The notes below the pieces were generated by a model. That model had not been told where the DNA came from. It made no database searches and saw nothing but the letters and a program-made list of their open reading frames with translations. 28,069 bases of DNA, taken from an uncultured Porphyromonadaceae bacterium. GTDB taxonomy: Bacteria > Bacteroidota > Bacteroidia > Bacteroidales > Muribaculaceae. The stretch is taken from contig UQKE01000029.1 in the NCBI GenBank assembly GCA_900541555.1, forward strand, positions 1 to 28,069, written 5' to 3'. Positions 15,569 to 25,317 of this stretch are shown here, piece after piece. A program made the position numbers and the translations under genes. How positions within the stretch are numbered: the first letter of the stretch is position 1; the number at the start of each line of letters is the position of its first letter.

Positions 15569-16735
15569 ATGACAAAACAACGACTGTTTCTCAACATTCT
15601 CGCAGCAACCGCATTTATGTATGCATTCGCATGCTGCAAAGAAAAAGAAGCTCCAAAGCCTCCGGTTGTCGAGGTCCAAAAACCGACAAAGCAAGATGTG
15701 CACATTTACGGCGACTACGTAGGAAGCATCCGCGCTTCCCAATTCGTCGAATTGCACGCCCGTGTAGAAGGCTATTTGGAAAGCATGCTTTTCGAAGAAG
15801 GCAAGTATGTGAAAAAAGGCGAACCGCTTTTCATTATAAATCAAGGACAATACAAAGCGCGCGTCGAAAAAGCAAAGGCACAATTGAAGCGCGACGAAGC
15901 ATTGGCGGCAAAGGCATCACGCGACGTGAAACGCTTGCGCCCGCTTTACGAGCAGCACGCAGCAAGCCAGCTCGACCTTGACAATGCCATTGCCGCATTG
16001 GAAAATGCAGAAGCCAATATCGCAATGAGCCAAGCCGATCTCGACCAAGCTGAACTTGAACTGAGCTACACAGTCATCACTTCGCCAATGTCGGGCTACA
16101 TCAGCGAACGATATGTGGACATCGGCACATTGGTAGGCCCCGGCGGACAATCGAAATTGGCTGCCGTAGTCAAAAGCGACACCGTGCTTGTCGATTTTAA
16201 AATGACCGACTTGGACTACCTCAAAGCGGAAAAACGAAATGTCAAATTCGGAGAGACCGACACAAGCCGCTCGTGGCAACCGACTGTGACCGTTACCCTT
16301 GCCGACAACTCCGAATACCCGATCAAAGGCATTGTAGATTTTGCCGATCCGCTTGTCGACCCGGAAACAGGCACCTTCACTGTCAGAGCCGAACTTCCGA
16401 ATCCGGAAAATACGCTGCTCCCGGGACAATTTACGCGCGTCAAACTATTGCTTGATGTCATCGAAGGCTCCATCGTCGTGCCGCGCAAAGCGCTTTCCAT
16501 CGAAAAAGGAGGCGCATTCCTGTTTGTTGTCAAGAAAAACAACGTTGTCGAAAAACGATTTGTCCAAACCGGTCCCGAAATAGGCAACAACGTCGTGATC
16601 GAGCGTGGACTCGGCGCAAACGAGCTTGTCGTTGTTGAAGGCTACCACAAACTGCAACCCGGGATGAAAGTATCTCCCGTATATTCAGCCGATAAAAAAA
16701 GTATTGACGCTCTTAAAGCAAAAGATAAAAAATGA
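15569..16735 (+). CDS. RND efflux periplasmic adaptor (membrane fusion protein), lipoprotein
   Basis: This 388-residue AcrA/MexA-type adaptor links the inner-membrane RND pump to the outer-membrane channel. The N-terminus is a lipoprotein signal with FACC at 20-23, so a lipidated cysteine near 22 is expected. The order of parts is usual: first barrel-sandwich half with VELHARVEGYLE, alpha-hairpin (about 95-165, LKRDEALAAKASRDVKRLRP), second half with SPMSGYISERYVDIGTLVGPG, beta-barrel, and the membrane-proximal domain including ITLLPGQF-like LLPGQFTRVKL. Its TGA overlaps the pump ATG (ATGA), so translation is coupled. No regulator gene is adjacent. The exported compounds are unknown; the HAE-1 type pump suggests lipophilic drugs, bile salts or similar. 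Confidence 0.93.
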   Translation: MTKQRLFLNILAATAFMYAFACCKEKEAPKPPVVEVQKPTKQDVHIYGDYVGSIRASQFVELHARVEGYLESMLFEEGKYVKKGEPLFIINQGQYKARVEKAKAQLKRDEALAAKASRDVKRLRPLYEQHAASQLDLDNAIAALENAEANIAMSQADLDQAELELSYTVITSPMSGYISERYVDIGTLVGPGGQSKLAAVVKSDTVLVDFKMTDLDYLKAEKRNVKFGETDTSRSWQPTVTVTLADNSEYPIKGIVDFADPLVDPETGTFTVRAELPNPENTLLPGQFTRVKLLLDVIEGSIVVPRKALSIEKGGAFLFVVKKNNVVEKRFVQTGPEIGNNVVIERGLGANELVVVEGYHKLQPGMKVSPVYSADKKSIDALKAKDKK

Positions 16736-19700
16736 AATCAGGCTTTTTCATCGACAGACCGGTATTCTCGATTGTCCTGTCGCTCTTAATCGTTATACTC
16801 GGTTTGATCGGGCTTAAATTCCTCCCAATCGACCAATACCCGCAAATCACGCCTCCGGTCGTGAAAATCAGCGCGTCATATCCCGGTGCCAGCGCGCTCA
16901 CCGTGTCGCAAGCCGTTGCCACGCCTATCGAGCAAGAATTAAATGGCACTCCGGGAATGCTTTACATGCAAAGCTCATGCACAAACTCGGGCAATCTGAC
17001 AATCACTGTCACATTCGACGTATCGGCCGATCCCGACATGTCGGCCGTTGAAATCCAAAACCGCGTGAAATTGGCAGAAAGCCGTCTTCCGGCTGAAGTA
17101 ATACAAAACGGCATCAGCGTTGAGAAACAGTCCCCAAGCCAATTAATGACACTGACTTTGATGTCCGACGATCCTAAATTCGACGAAATATACCTAAGTA
17201 ATTTCGCCACGATAAATGTGCTCGACGTGATTCGAAGAATCCCCGGCGTCGGACGCGTTTCTAATGTCGGAAGCCGTTATTATGGCATGCAAATATGGGT
17301 CTACCCCGATCGCATGGCAAACATGGGGCTTACGCTCAAAGACATCCAAAATGCGCTAAAAGACCAAAACCGCGAATCTGCTGCCGGAGAAATCGGCAAG
17401 CAGCCGGTGCTCGATGTCGACATCACCATGCCCGTGACTGCTTCCGGACGCTTGTCGACAGCCGAAGAATTTGAAAACATTGTCATCAAAGCCAATTCCG
17501 ATGGTTCTATCGTGCGATTGCGCGATGTTGCGCGAGTATCTCTCGAAGCGGCATCCTATACCACCGAAAGCGGAATCAACGGGAAAAATGCCGCGATATT
17601 GAGCATATACATGCTTCCCGGCGCTAACGCAATGGAAGTGGCAGAGAACGTCAAAAACGCGATGAAAGACATCAGCAAGAACTTCCCGGAAGGTTTGGAA
17701 TATAATTTCCCGTTCGACATGACAGAATATATTTCACAATCTATCCATGAAGTGTACAAAACGCTATTCGAAGCATTGTTTCTCGTTGTCATTGTCGTAT
17801 TCTTCTCCTTGCAAAATTGGAGGGCCGCCCTCATCCCAATCATAGCCGTGCCCATTTCATTAATCGGCACATTCGGCTTCATGCTCATCATGGGATTTTC
17901 GTTGAACACACTGACCTTGCTCGGCTTGGTGCTTGCCATCGGTATCGTTGTCGACGACGCAATCGTTGTCGTCGAGAATGTCGAACGAATCATGAAAGAA
18001 GAACGACTGCCGCAAAGAGAAGCCACCCACAAAGCCATGAAGGAACTCACCGGAGCCTTAACCGCGACATCGCTCGTGCTTGCGGCCGTATTTGTCCCCG
18101 TCAGTTTCCTCGAAGGCATTACAGGATTGCTATATCGCCAATTCTCAATCACGATCGTTGTCTCCGTGCTGCTTTCGTTGGTCGTAGCGCTCACGTTAAG
18201 TCCGGCCATGTGTGCATTGCTATTGCGGCCGGAACACAAGAAAAAAGCAAAGTTATTCCGGCGGATTAACTATTGGTTGGCATTCGGAAATAAAAAATAT
18301 GCAAAAATATTACGCACTTGTTTCAAAAATCCTCGGCGAGTCCTTGCTTGCTTCGGAGGTGCGCTTGTCGTGATTTTCGTGCTGTATTCGTTGCTCCCCA
18401 CCAGCTTTATTCCGGAAGAAGACCAAGGCTATTTCACCGTGGAATTGGAAATGCCGGAAGGGACATCGTTGGAACGCACTCGGATGGTCACGAATCGTGC
18501 CATTGAATTTATCGACTCGATACCGGCTGTGGCCTATGTCCAAAACGTCACAGGAAGCAGTTCGCGCATCGGCTCCGCACAAAGCCGCGCCACGCTGACT
18601 GTCATTCTGAAACCGTGGAAAGAACGCAAAGGCTCCGGCATGGGCATTGACGATGTCATGCAAGCCATACGCGACGAATTCTACTACTACCCCGAAGTGA
18701 AAGTCTATGTCAACCGGCCGCCGGTCATCCCCGGATTGGGCGAAAGCGGTGGATTGGAAATGCAATTGGAAGCGCGTGGCGATGCCACATGGGACGATCT
18801 CATCAATGCGACCGACACTTTCCTATACCATGCGGCAAAGGCTCCGGAATTGCAAAGCGTATCGTCTGCCCTGCAATCCGAAATACCGCAACTCTATTTC
18901 GACGTTGATCGAGACAAGGCTCAATTCCTCGGCATTCCAAACGCCGACATATTCAACACGATGAAAGCATATTTAGGCTCTGTATACGTCAACGATTTCA
19001 ACATGTTCAATCGTATATACCGCGTCTACATACAAGCCGATGCCTCTTATCGCACGAATCAAGATTGCTTGCACATGTTCTACGTCAAAGCCAAGAACGG
19101 CGCCATGGTGCCGCTCTCTGCCATCGGAACGACCGACTACACAACCGGCCCCGGCACAATCAAGCGATTCAATATGTTTTCGACATCTGCCATAACAGCC
19201 GTCACATCCCACGGATACAGTACCGGAGAAGCGATGAGCGCCATGGAAGAAATTGCCGATAAATATTTGCCGGACAACATAGGCATCGAATGGAGCGGAC
19301 TATCGTATCAGGAAAAACAAGCCGGAGGCCAAACCGGCACCGTGCTGGCACTCGTGTTCTTGTTCGTCTTCCTGTTCCTTGCAGCCCAATATGAAAGCTG
19401 GATTGTCCCCATCGCTGTATTATTGTCGCTGCCCGTAGCTGCCGTAGGCGCATTCCTCGGCATTTGGATGTGCGGATTGGAAAACGACGTTTATTTCCAA
19501 ATTGGATTGGTCACATTAATTGGCTTGGCTGCCAAAAATGCAATCCTCATTGTCGAATTTGCCAAAGTGCAAGTCGACGCCGGAGAGGATGTGATAAAGT
19601 CGGCCATCCATGCAGCGCAAATGCGCTTCCGCCCGATATTGATGACATCGCTCGCTTTCATCCTCGGCATGTTGCCCATGGTGCTCGCCACCGGACCGGG

Positions 19701-21246
19701 CTCAGCATCGCGCCACAGCATCGGAACCGGCGTATTCTTCGGAATGCTTTTCGCCATTACGTTCGGTATCGTCATCGTGCCATTCTTCTTCGTTTTAATA
19801 TACAAACTGAAACAAATTAAATTGAAGCATATCATCTTGAAAGGAAAATCATTCTTGCCGATCGTTGCAATTGCCGTCATTGCCGGCGGCATGTCGTCCT
19901 GCAAATTAGGGAAGAAATACGAACGCCCCGACCTGAACATGCCGGAAACGTTCAATTCGTCGACGACCGACAGCACTTCCATCTACGGAATAGAATGGGG
20001 CGAATTGTACCAAGACACGGTGCTTCAACGATTAATTGCCACCGCATTGGAAAACAACAAAGATGTCAAAATCGCATCTGCGAAAATCAAAGAAATGATG
20101 GCGGCAAAACGAATCTCAACGGCAAATTTAGCTCCTACCATCGATCTTTCGATCCACACAGAAAAAGAAGCGACCAACTACGGAGGCGACAATTATTCCG
20201 GCGATCCGGAAATAGGACCGAAACTTAAATTCGCATGGGAACTCGATTTGTGGGGCAAGCTCCGTTGGGCAAAAGAGGCAGATGTCGCAGCCTACCTGCA
20301 ATCCATAGAAGGACAAAAAGCCGTACAAATGACCATCGTTGCAGAAGTAGCCTCGGCCTACTTTGAACTATGCGCGTTAGATCGAGAAATGAATATCGTG
20401 CAAAAAACGCTCGAAGCTCGCCGCGAAGGTCTCCGGCTTTCGAAACTGCGATTCGACGGCGGATTGACATCCGAAACAGCCTACAATCAGGCATTGGTGG
20501 AATTAGCTCGGACGGAAACAAGAATTCCTACATTGGAAAAACAAATCCAAATGAAAGAAAGCGATTTGGCGATTCTGCTTGGCGAATATCCCCACGACAT
20601 GCCTCGCGGGCTGCCGCTTGACGCACAAAAGTTGCCGGAATCGCTGCCCGTCGGGCTACCGTCGTCTTTGCTCGAACGGCGTCCCGACATCAGGGCTGCT
20701 GAATTCCATTTGCAAGAAATGAATGCAAAAGTTGGAATTGCATACACCAGCATGTTCCCGCAAATCAGCCTGACAGGCATGCTCGGCTTCGAAAGCGATG
20801 AAGTGGGCAATTTGCTTAAAAGTCCTTATTGGTTTGGCGCAGGCGACTTGTTGCAACCGTTGGTGGGATTGGTAAAAAACAAAGCACGCCACAAAGTGTC
20901 GCAAGCGCAATACGAACAAGAAATATACAGTTATCAAAAAACTGTGCTCAATGCCTTCAAAGAAGTCAACGACGCCATCATTGCCATTCGAAAGAATAAA
21001 GACATAACTATTTCATGGAGAGTGTTGGAATCCTCTGCCGATAAATATTTGCAATTGGCGCAATTGCAATATATCAACGGTGTCACGAACTATATCGACG
21101 TGCTCGATGCACAAAGAGAGTTGCTTGAAGCACAAATAGGATTGAACGATGCCGTACTCAACGAATTGCTGTCGATCGTGCAATTATACAAAGCGCTTGG
21201 AGGAGGATATTCCGAAGAATTGGTCCTAAAATCAATTAAAGACTGA
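16732..21246 (+). CDS. Fused RND efflux pump (AcrB/MexB type) and outer-membrane factor (OprM/NodT type)
   Basis: One uninterrupted 1504-residue frame joins two proteins usually made from separate genes. Residues 1 to about 1025 are a complete HAE-1 RND pump: start FFIDRPVFSIVLSLLIV, proton-relay Asp408-Asp409 in GIVVDDAIVVVENV, Lys935 in GLAAKNAILIVEFAKV, and the final helices ending PFFFVLIY. Residues about 1057-1504 are a complete OprM/NodT-type channel lipoprotein: CKLGKKYERPDLNMP, LWGKLRWAKEADVAAYLQS, LLERRPDIRAAEFHL and YINGVTNYIDVLDAQRELL. Between them lies a lysine-rich stretch and then a hydrophobic segment with a lipobox before Cys1057, a lipoprotein signal retained at the joint. 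The ATG overlaps the adaptor stop. Adaptor, pump and channel are thus encoded by two genes. Fusion, polyprotein cleavage and internal initiation are all possible. Confidence 0.93.
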   Translation: MKSGFFIDRPVFSIVLSLLIVILGLIGLKFLPIDQYPQITPPVVKISASYPGASALTVSQAVATPIEQELNGTPGMLYMQSSCTNSGNLTITVTFDVSADPDMSAVEIQNRVKLAESRLPAEVIQNGISVEKQSPSQLMTLTLMSDDPKFDEIYLSNFATINVLDVIRRIPGVGRVSNVGSRYYGMQIWVYPDRMANMGLTLKDIQNALKDQNRESAAGEIGKQPVLDVDITMPVTASGRLSTAEEFENIVIKANSDGSIVRLRDVARVSLEAASYTTESGINGKNAAILSIYMLPGANAMEVAENVKNAMKDISKNFPEGLEYNFPFDMTEYISQSIHEVYKTLFEALFLVVIVVFFSLQNWRAALIPIIAVPISLIGTFGFMLIMGFSLNTLTLLGLVLAIGIVVDDAIVVVENVERIMKEERLPQREATHKAMKELTGALTATSLVLAAVFVPVSFLEGITGLLYRQFSITIVVSVLLSLVVALTLSPAMCALLLRPEHKKKAKLFRRINYWLAFGNKKYAKILRTCFKNPRRVLACFGGALVVIFVLYSLLPTSFIPEEDQGYFTVELEMPEGTSLERTRMVTNRAIEFIDSIPAVAYVQNVTGSSSRIGSAQSRATLTVILKPWKERKGSGMGIDDVMQAIRDEFYYYPEVKVYVNRPPVIPGLGESGGLEMQLEARGDATWDDLINATDTFLYHAAKAPELQSVSSALQSEIPQLYFDVDRDKAQFLGIPNADIFNTMKAYLGSVYVNDFNMFNRIYRVYIQADASYRTNQDCLHMFYVKAKNGAMVPLSAIGTTDYTTGPGTIKRFNMFSTSAITAVTSHGYSTGEAMSAMEEIADKYLPDNIGIEWSGLSYQEKQAGGQTGTVLALVFLFVFLFLAAQYESWIVPIAVLLSLPVAAVGAFLGIWMCGLENDVYFQIGLVTLIGLAAKNAILIVEFAKVQVDAGEDVIKSAIHAAQMRFRPILMTSLAFILGMLPMVLATGPGSASRHSIGTGVFFGMLFAITFGIVIVPFFFVLIYKLKQIKLKHIILKGKSFLPIVAIAVIAGGMSSCKLGKKYERPDLNMPETFNSSTTDSTSIYGIEWGELYQDTVLQRLIATALENNKDVKIASAKIKEMMAAKRISTANLAPTIDLSIHTEKEATNYGGDNYSGDPEIGPKLKFAWELDLWGKLRWAKEADVAAYLQSIEGQKAVQMTIVAEVASAYFELCALDREMNIVQKTLEARREGLRLSKLRFDGGLTSETAYNQALVELARTETRIPTLEKQIQMKESDLAILLGEYPHDMPRGLPLDAQKLPESLPVGLPSSLLERRPDIRAAEFHLQEMNAKVGIAYTSMFPQISLTGMLGFESDEVGNLLKSPYWFGAGDLLQPLVGLVKNKARHKVSQAQYEQEIYSYQKTVLNAFKEVNDAIIAIRKNKDITISWRVLESSADKYLQLAQLQYINGVTNYIDVLDAQRELLEAQIGLNDAVLNELLSIVQLYKALGGGYSEELVLKSIKD

Positions 21247-21264
21247 CAACACTTGCCACACAAC

Positions 21265-21305
21265 AAAAAACGTTCTTTCTGCATAGCTTGAAAGAACGTT
21301 TTTTT
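21265..21305. terminator. Bidirectional terminator between the efflux operon and merR
   Basis: AAAAAACGTTCTTTC (21265-21279) pairs with GAAAGAACGTTTTTT (21290-21304) around a 10-nt loop. It has A and T runs on both sides, so it can serve both convergent genes. Confidence 0.93.
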
Positions 21306-21361
21306 GCGTATTTGTAGTTTCCTAAATTAGGCAGACCGTCAGCTTTCCCACTTAAATGAAA

Positions 21362-21697
21362 TCATTGCATCGAAGCAAACGCCTCTTCCAGTTTGAGCAA
21401 TTCTTCCCGCATGGCTTTCAACCGTTCGACCACTTCGTGGCGTTTCGACACATTCCGCCGATTTTGGCGAATTTGTTGTTCTGCCGCTTCCAGTTTCAAG
21501 CCTTTTTCCTTTACCAGATACCACACCATGCGGATTTTCTCTATATCTTCCAAAGAATAATACCGAGTGTAGCCCTCTGTGCGGCGCGGCCGGATGATCG
21601 TGAATTTCTTTTCCCAAAAACGCAACGTTGAGCACGGGATATGCAATATCTCCGCCACTTCGCCTATCTTGTAATATTTTTTCTCGGTGCGTCGCAT
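21362..21697 (-). CDS. MerR-family transcriptional regulator
   Basis: A 111-residue protein with an N-terminal MerR winged helix (about 8-75): YKIGEVAEILHIPCSTLRFWEK, then RRTEGYTRYYSLEDIEKI. A coiled-coil dimerisation helix rich in Glu, Lys and Leu follows (about 78-110). There is no separate effector-binding domain and no metal-binding cysteine cluster at the C-terminus, so the inducer is not predictable. The gene is divergent from alaS with overlapping promoters, and MerR proteins often act at the divergent promoter, so control of itself and perhaps alaS is possible. The ATG at 21697 lies about 15 nt from the predicted start point. Confidence 0.9.
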   Translation of the reverse strand: MRRTEKKYYKIGEVAEILHIPCSTLRFWEKKFTIIRPRRTEGYTRYYSLEDIEKIRMVWYLVKEKGLKLEAAEQQIRQNRRNVSKRHEVVERLKAMREELLKLEEAFASMQ

Positions 21698-21713
21698 TCA
21701 CAGAATCTCTTCT

Positions 21714-21743
21714 TTTGCAAAAGTAATAAAATGATTAATTTTG
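21714..21743 (+). promoter_or_regulatory. Promoter of alaS
   Basis: TTTG (21714-21717) is followed after 18 nt by TAATTTTG (21736-21743). The leader to the ATG at 21810 is about 60 nt. Confidence 0.75.
21718..21725 (-). promoter_or_regulatory. -7 element of the merR promoter
   Basis: TACTTTTG on the minus strand matches TAnnTTTG. It abuts the -33 element of alaS within the palindrome TTTTGCAAAA (21713-21722). I see no clear -33 element for this direction. Confidence 0.65.
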
Positions 21744-21809
21744 CGGAACAAAAAAAGACGGGGTTTTGCTCGAACTGCCCCGATTTTTCGCTTTTAATCA
21801 ACGATATAT

Positions 21810-24425
21810 ATGTATTCATCCAACGAAATTAGAAATTCCTTCAAAGAATTTTTTAAAAACAAAGGGCATCAAATCGTACCCTCTGCGCCGATGGTCATTA
21901 AAGACGACCCGACACTGATGTTCACAAACGCCGGAATGAACCAATTCAAAGATATCATTTTAGGCAATGTCGCTGCCAAATACAAACGTGTCGCCGACTC
22001 CCAGAAATGCCTGAGAGTGAGCGGAAAGCACAACGACCTTGAAGAAGTTGGCATCGACACCTACCACCATACGATGTTTGAAATGCTTGGCAATTGGTCG
22101 TTTGGCGACTATTTCAAAAAAGAAGCCATCGATTGGGCATGGGAATATCTTGTCGATGTCTTGAAGATCAATCCGGACATTCTTTATGCCACCGTTTTTG
22201 AAGGATATGCCCCCGACGGGCTGCAACGCGACGACGAAGCAGCCGGATATTGGGAAAAACATTTGCCAAAGGACCACATCATCAATGGCAACCGCCACGA
22301 CAATTTTTGGGAAATGGGCGAAACAGGGCCTTGCGGGCCATGTTCGGAAATTCATATCGATTTGCGGCCTGCCGAAGAACGCGCTAAAATTGCCGGAAAA
22401 GATTTGGTCAACAAAAATCATCCGCAAGTCATCGAAATTTGGAATCTCGTGTTCATGCAATACAACCACATGGCAGACGGAACGCTTGAACCTCTGCCAA
22501 ACAAAGTGATCGACACCGGCATGGGTTTTGAACGGCTGTGCATGGCGATGCAAGGAAAAACATCCAACTACGACACCGACGTATTCCAGCCTCTCATCCA
22601 AAAAATAGCGCAATTGTCGGGAAAGTCCTACGGGCAAGACAACCAAACCGACATTGCCATGAGAGTCGTTGCCGACCACGTGCGCACCATCTCTTTCTCA
22701 ATTGCCGACTCGCAATTGCCATCTAATGCAAAAGCCGGCTACGTCATCCGCCGAATTTTGCGGCGCGCTGTCAGATATGCGTACACGTTCCTCGGACAAA
22801 AACAAGCATTCCTCTACCGCCTCGTCGACACGCTCATCGACACAATGGGCGAAGCATATCCGGAACTCAAACAGCAATCTGATTTGATCAAAAAGGTAAT
22901 CAAAGAAGAAGAAGACACCTTCCTTCGCACATTGGAAACCGGCATAAAACTTTTAGACAAAGTCGTTTCCGAAACTGTCGAAGCAGGAAAAAACGAAATC
23001 TCCGGACAAAACGCGTTTTTGCTTTACGACACTTACGGCTTCCCGCTCGACCTCACAGAACTTATCTTGAAAGAAAAAGGGTTGACTGTCGACATCGCCG
23101 GATTCAACGACGAAATGAACAAGCAAAAACAACGCGCCCGCAATGCGGCATCGGTAGAAACAAGCGATTGGATTACTGTGCATGAAGGCGATTCCGAATT
23201 CGTGGGCTACGACTCTTTTGAAAGCGAGACACAAATACTGCGCTTCCGCAAGGTCAAGCAAAAAAATCACGAATTTTACCAAATCGTTTTAAAAGAAACG
23301 CCTTTTTATGCAGAAATGGGCGGACAAGTCGGCGATACCGGCGTTTTGATCAGCGGCAACGAGCAGATTGAAATATTCGACACGAAGAAAGAAAACAACC
23401 TTGCTGTCCATTTGGCGAAAAAAATGCCTTCCGACCCGTCAAAGGTTGTCATTGCCAAAATCAATATTGAGGCACGCAAGGCAACTGCTGCAAACCACAC
23501 GGCAACACACTTGCTCCACGAAGCCCTTCGAGAAGTTTTAGGCGCGCACGTAGAGCAAAAAGGCTCCTATGTGTCTCCGAAATTGCTTCGTTTCGATTTC
23601 TCTCATTTCCAAAAAATGACCGACGAAGAAATCAATGCCGTCGAAAAATTAGTAAACAGACGCGTACGGGAAACCATCCCATTGGAAGAATATCGCAACC
23701 TCCCCATTGCCAAAGCAAAAGAAATGGGAGCAATGGCTCTGTTTGGTGAGAAATACGGCGACGAAGTACGCGTTGTCAAATACGGCGACTCCATTGAATT
23801 GTGCGGAGGGACGCATGTCCCGAACACCGGAAATATCGGAATTGTCAAAATCATATCCGAAGGAAGCATTGCCGCCGGCATTCGCCGCATTGAAGCAATC
23901 ACCGGAGAACAAGTGGAAGATGCCATGCAGGAATTAAAAACAACCCTCAAAGAAATTGGCACTTTGCTCAATTCTTCCAACATCATTCAAGCCGTGCAGA
24001 AAACAATTACCGAAAATTCGGAACTCCGGAAAAAGGCGGAAGAAATGATCAACGACCGAATCAAATTGATTGTCAAACAATGCATCGAAGAAAAGAAAGT
24101 GCTGCCAAACGGCATTAATCTTGTCTCCATACAAAAAATCATGCTGCCTGAGATTGTAAAGGGCGTCGCGTTTGGAGTGAAGGAAGCATCGCCTGTTGCC
24201 ACGGCATTTGTCGGCGCAACCATTAGCAACGACAACAAGCCGCTATTGACAGTCATGCTCACCGACGATTTGGTGAAAAAAGGGCTGAACGCATCGGCAA
24301 TCGTCAGAGAAGCGGCCAAACTAATCCACGGAGGCGGAGGCGGTCAACCGCAATTCGCGCAAGCAGGAGGAAAATCGGCAAGCGGCATTCGCGAAGCATT
24401 CGATAAAATCATCGAGCAATTATAG
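21810..24425 (+). CDS. alaS: Alanyl-tRNA synthetase
   Basis: AlaRS (871 residues) charges tRNA-Ala and removes wrongly attached serine or glycine. The class II catalytic core begins [21 protein letters not shown] and includes [20 protein letters not shown] and GMGFERL. The editing domain has the zinc ligands His563 and His567 (HTATH) and Cys665 and His669 (CGGTH). The C-terminal C-Ala region has [15 protein letters not shown]. All domains are intact and the length is normal. The ATG at 21810 matches the conserved family start. It is a single-gene unit divergent from merR and ends at a terminator. Confidence 0.97.
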   Translation: MYSSNEIRNSFKEFFKNKGHQIVPSAPMVIKDDPTLMFTNAGMNQFKDIILGNVAAKYKRVADSQKCLRVSGKHNDLEEVGIDTYHHTMFEMLGNWSFGDYFKKEAIDWAWEYLVDVLKINPDILYATVFEGYAPDGLQRDDEAAGYWEKHLPKDHIINGNRHDNFWEMGETGPCGPCSEIHIDLRPAEERAKIAGKDLVNKNHPQVIEIWNLVFMQYNHMADGTLEPLPNKVIDTGMGFERLCMAMQGKTSNYDTDVFQPLIQKIAQLSGKSYGQDNQTDIAMRVVADHVRTISFSIADSQLPSNAKAGYVIRRILRRAVRYAYTFLGQKQAFLYRLVDTLIDTMGEAYPELKQQSDLIKKVIKEEEDTFLRTLETGIKLLDKVVSETVEAGKNEISGQNAFLLYDTYGFPLDLTELILKEKGLTVDIAGFNDEMNKQKQRARNAASVETSDWITVHEGDSEFVGYDSFESETQILRFRKVKQKNHEFYQIVLKETPFYAEMGGQVGDTGVLISGNEQIEIFDTKKENNLAVHLAKKMPSDPSKVVIAKINIEARKATAANHTATHLLHEALREVLGAHVEQKGSYVSPKLLRFDFSHFQKMTDEEINAVEKLVNRRVRETIPLEEYRNLPIAKAKEMGAMALFGEKYGDEVRVVKYGDSIELCGGTHVPNTGNIGIVKIISEGSIAAGIRRIEAITGEQVEDAMQELKTTLKEIGTLLNSSNIIQAVQKTITENSELRKKAEEMINDRIKLIVKQCIEEKKVLPNGINLVSIQKIMLPEIVKGVAFGVKEASPVATAFVGATISNDNKPLLTVMLTDDLVKKGLNASAIVREAAKLIHGGGGGQPQFAQAGGKSASGIREAFDKIIEQL

Positions 24426-24443
24426 GAATCCTCATATTCCCAC

Positions 24444-24476
24444 AAAAAAACGGTCTCCGCTTGGAGGCCGTTTTTT
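24444..24476. terminator. Bidirectional terminator between alaS and mlaF
   Basis: ACGGTCTCC (24450-24458) pairs with GGAGGCCGT (24463-24471) with one G-T pair. An A-run precedes it and a T-run follows it. The rest of 24477-24543 shows nothing notable. Confidence 0.9.
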
Positions 24477-24543
24477 ATTTCCATCAAGCTGTCAAGCCGG
24501 TTGTTCGCATTGGACGGCAGCTATTGGAATCAGTAAATTTTTC

Positions 24544-25317
24544 TTATTTTGAATTTTCAAGATACAAAGCCGCTTGTTTCACTTTTTTAAATAAATCCGT
24601 GGCAAACACAAAGTCGTTCAACGATTGGCTTTCAGAATGAAAAATATTATCCTTGTTGCCTACCCAATCAACATTTCCTTTATTGATAAACACTATATGT
24701 TCGCCAATGCCAAGCACGGAATTCATATCGTGCGTATTAATGATAGTCGTGATGCCATACTCATGAGTGATATCCCAAAGCAGCTCGTCAATCAAAATGG
24801 AAGTCTGGGGGTCCAATCCCGAATTTGGCTCGTCGCAAAACAAATATCTGGGATTCAGCGCAATGGCTCGTGCGATAGCCACGCGCTTCTGCATTCCGCC
24901 GCTAATTTCCGACGGGAACTTGTCGTCGGCGCCCTTCAAATTCACTCGATTCAAACAAAATCGGGCACGTTCCAACATTTCCGGATAAGTCATGTCGGAA
25001 AACATTTTCAACGGGAACAGCACATTTCCAAGCACTGTTTCATTGTCAAACAAAGCCGATCCCTGAAACAGCATCCCGATTTCTGTGCGCAATTTCTTTT
25101 TTTGCGACATGTCCATTTTCAAAAAATCCCGACCATCGTACAATATCTCGCCGGAATCCGGAGAAAGCAACCCAATGATACATTTCACCAATACCGTTTT
25201 TCCCGAACCGCTTCGTCCGATGATCAAGTTCGTTTTCCCTTTATGGAAAGCGGCATCAATGTTGTGCAACACTTCTTTGCCTTCAAACGATTTTGTCACG
25301 CTCTTTACCTCAATCAT
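24544..25317 (-). CDS. mlaF: ABC transporter ATP-binding protein, MlaF type
   Basis: This 257-residue ATPase pairs with the MlaE permease in a system that moves phospholipids between the inner membrane and an MCE-domain protein. Motifs are Walker A GRSGSGKT (34-41), Q-loop MLFQGSALF (82-90), signature SEISGGMQKRVAIARA (136-151), Walker B YLFCDEPNSGLDP (158-170) and the switch histidine in NTHDM. The FQGSALFD stretch is characteristic of the MlaF group. It overlaps mlaE by 4 nt. No MCE-domain gene (MlaD) or other Mla component follows; the next gene is convergent alaS. Confidence 0.92.
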   Translation of the reverse strand: MIEVKSVTKSFEGKEVLHNIDAAFHKGKTNLIIGRSGSGKTVLVKCIIGLLSPDSGEILYDGRDFLKMDMSQKKKLRTEIGMLFQGSALFDNETVLGNVLFPLKMFSDMTYPEMLERARFCLNRVNLKGADDKFPSEISGGMQKRVAIARAIALNPRYLFCDEPNSGLDPQTSILIDELLWDITHEYGITTIINTHDMNSVLGIGEHIVFINKGNVDWVGNKDNIFHSESQSLNDFVFATDLFKKVKQAALYLENSK

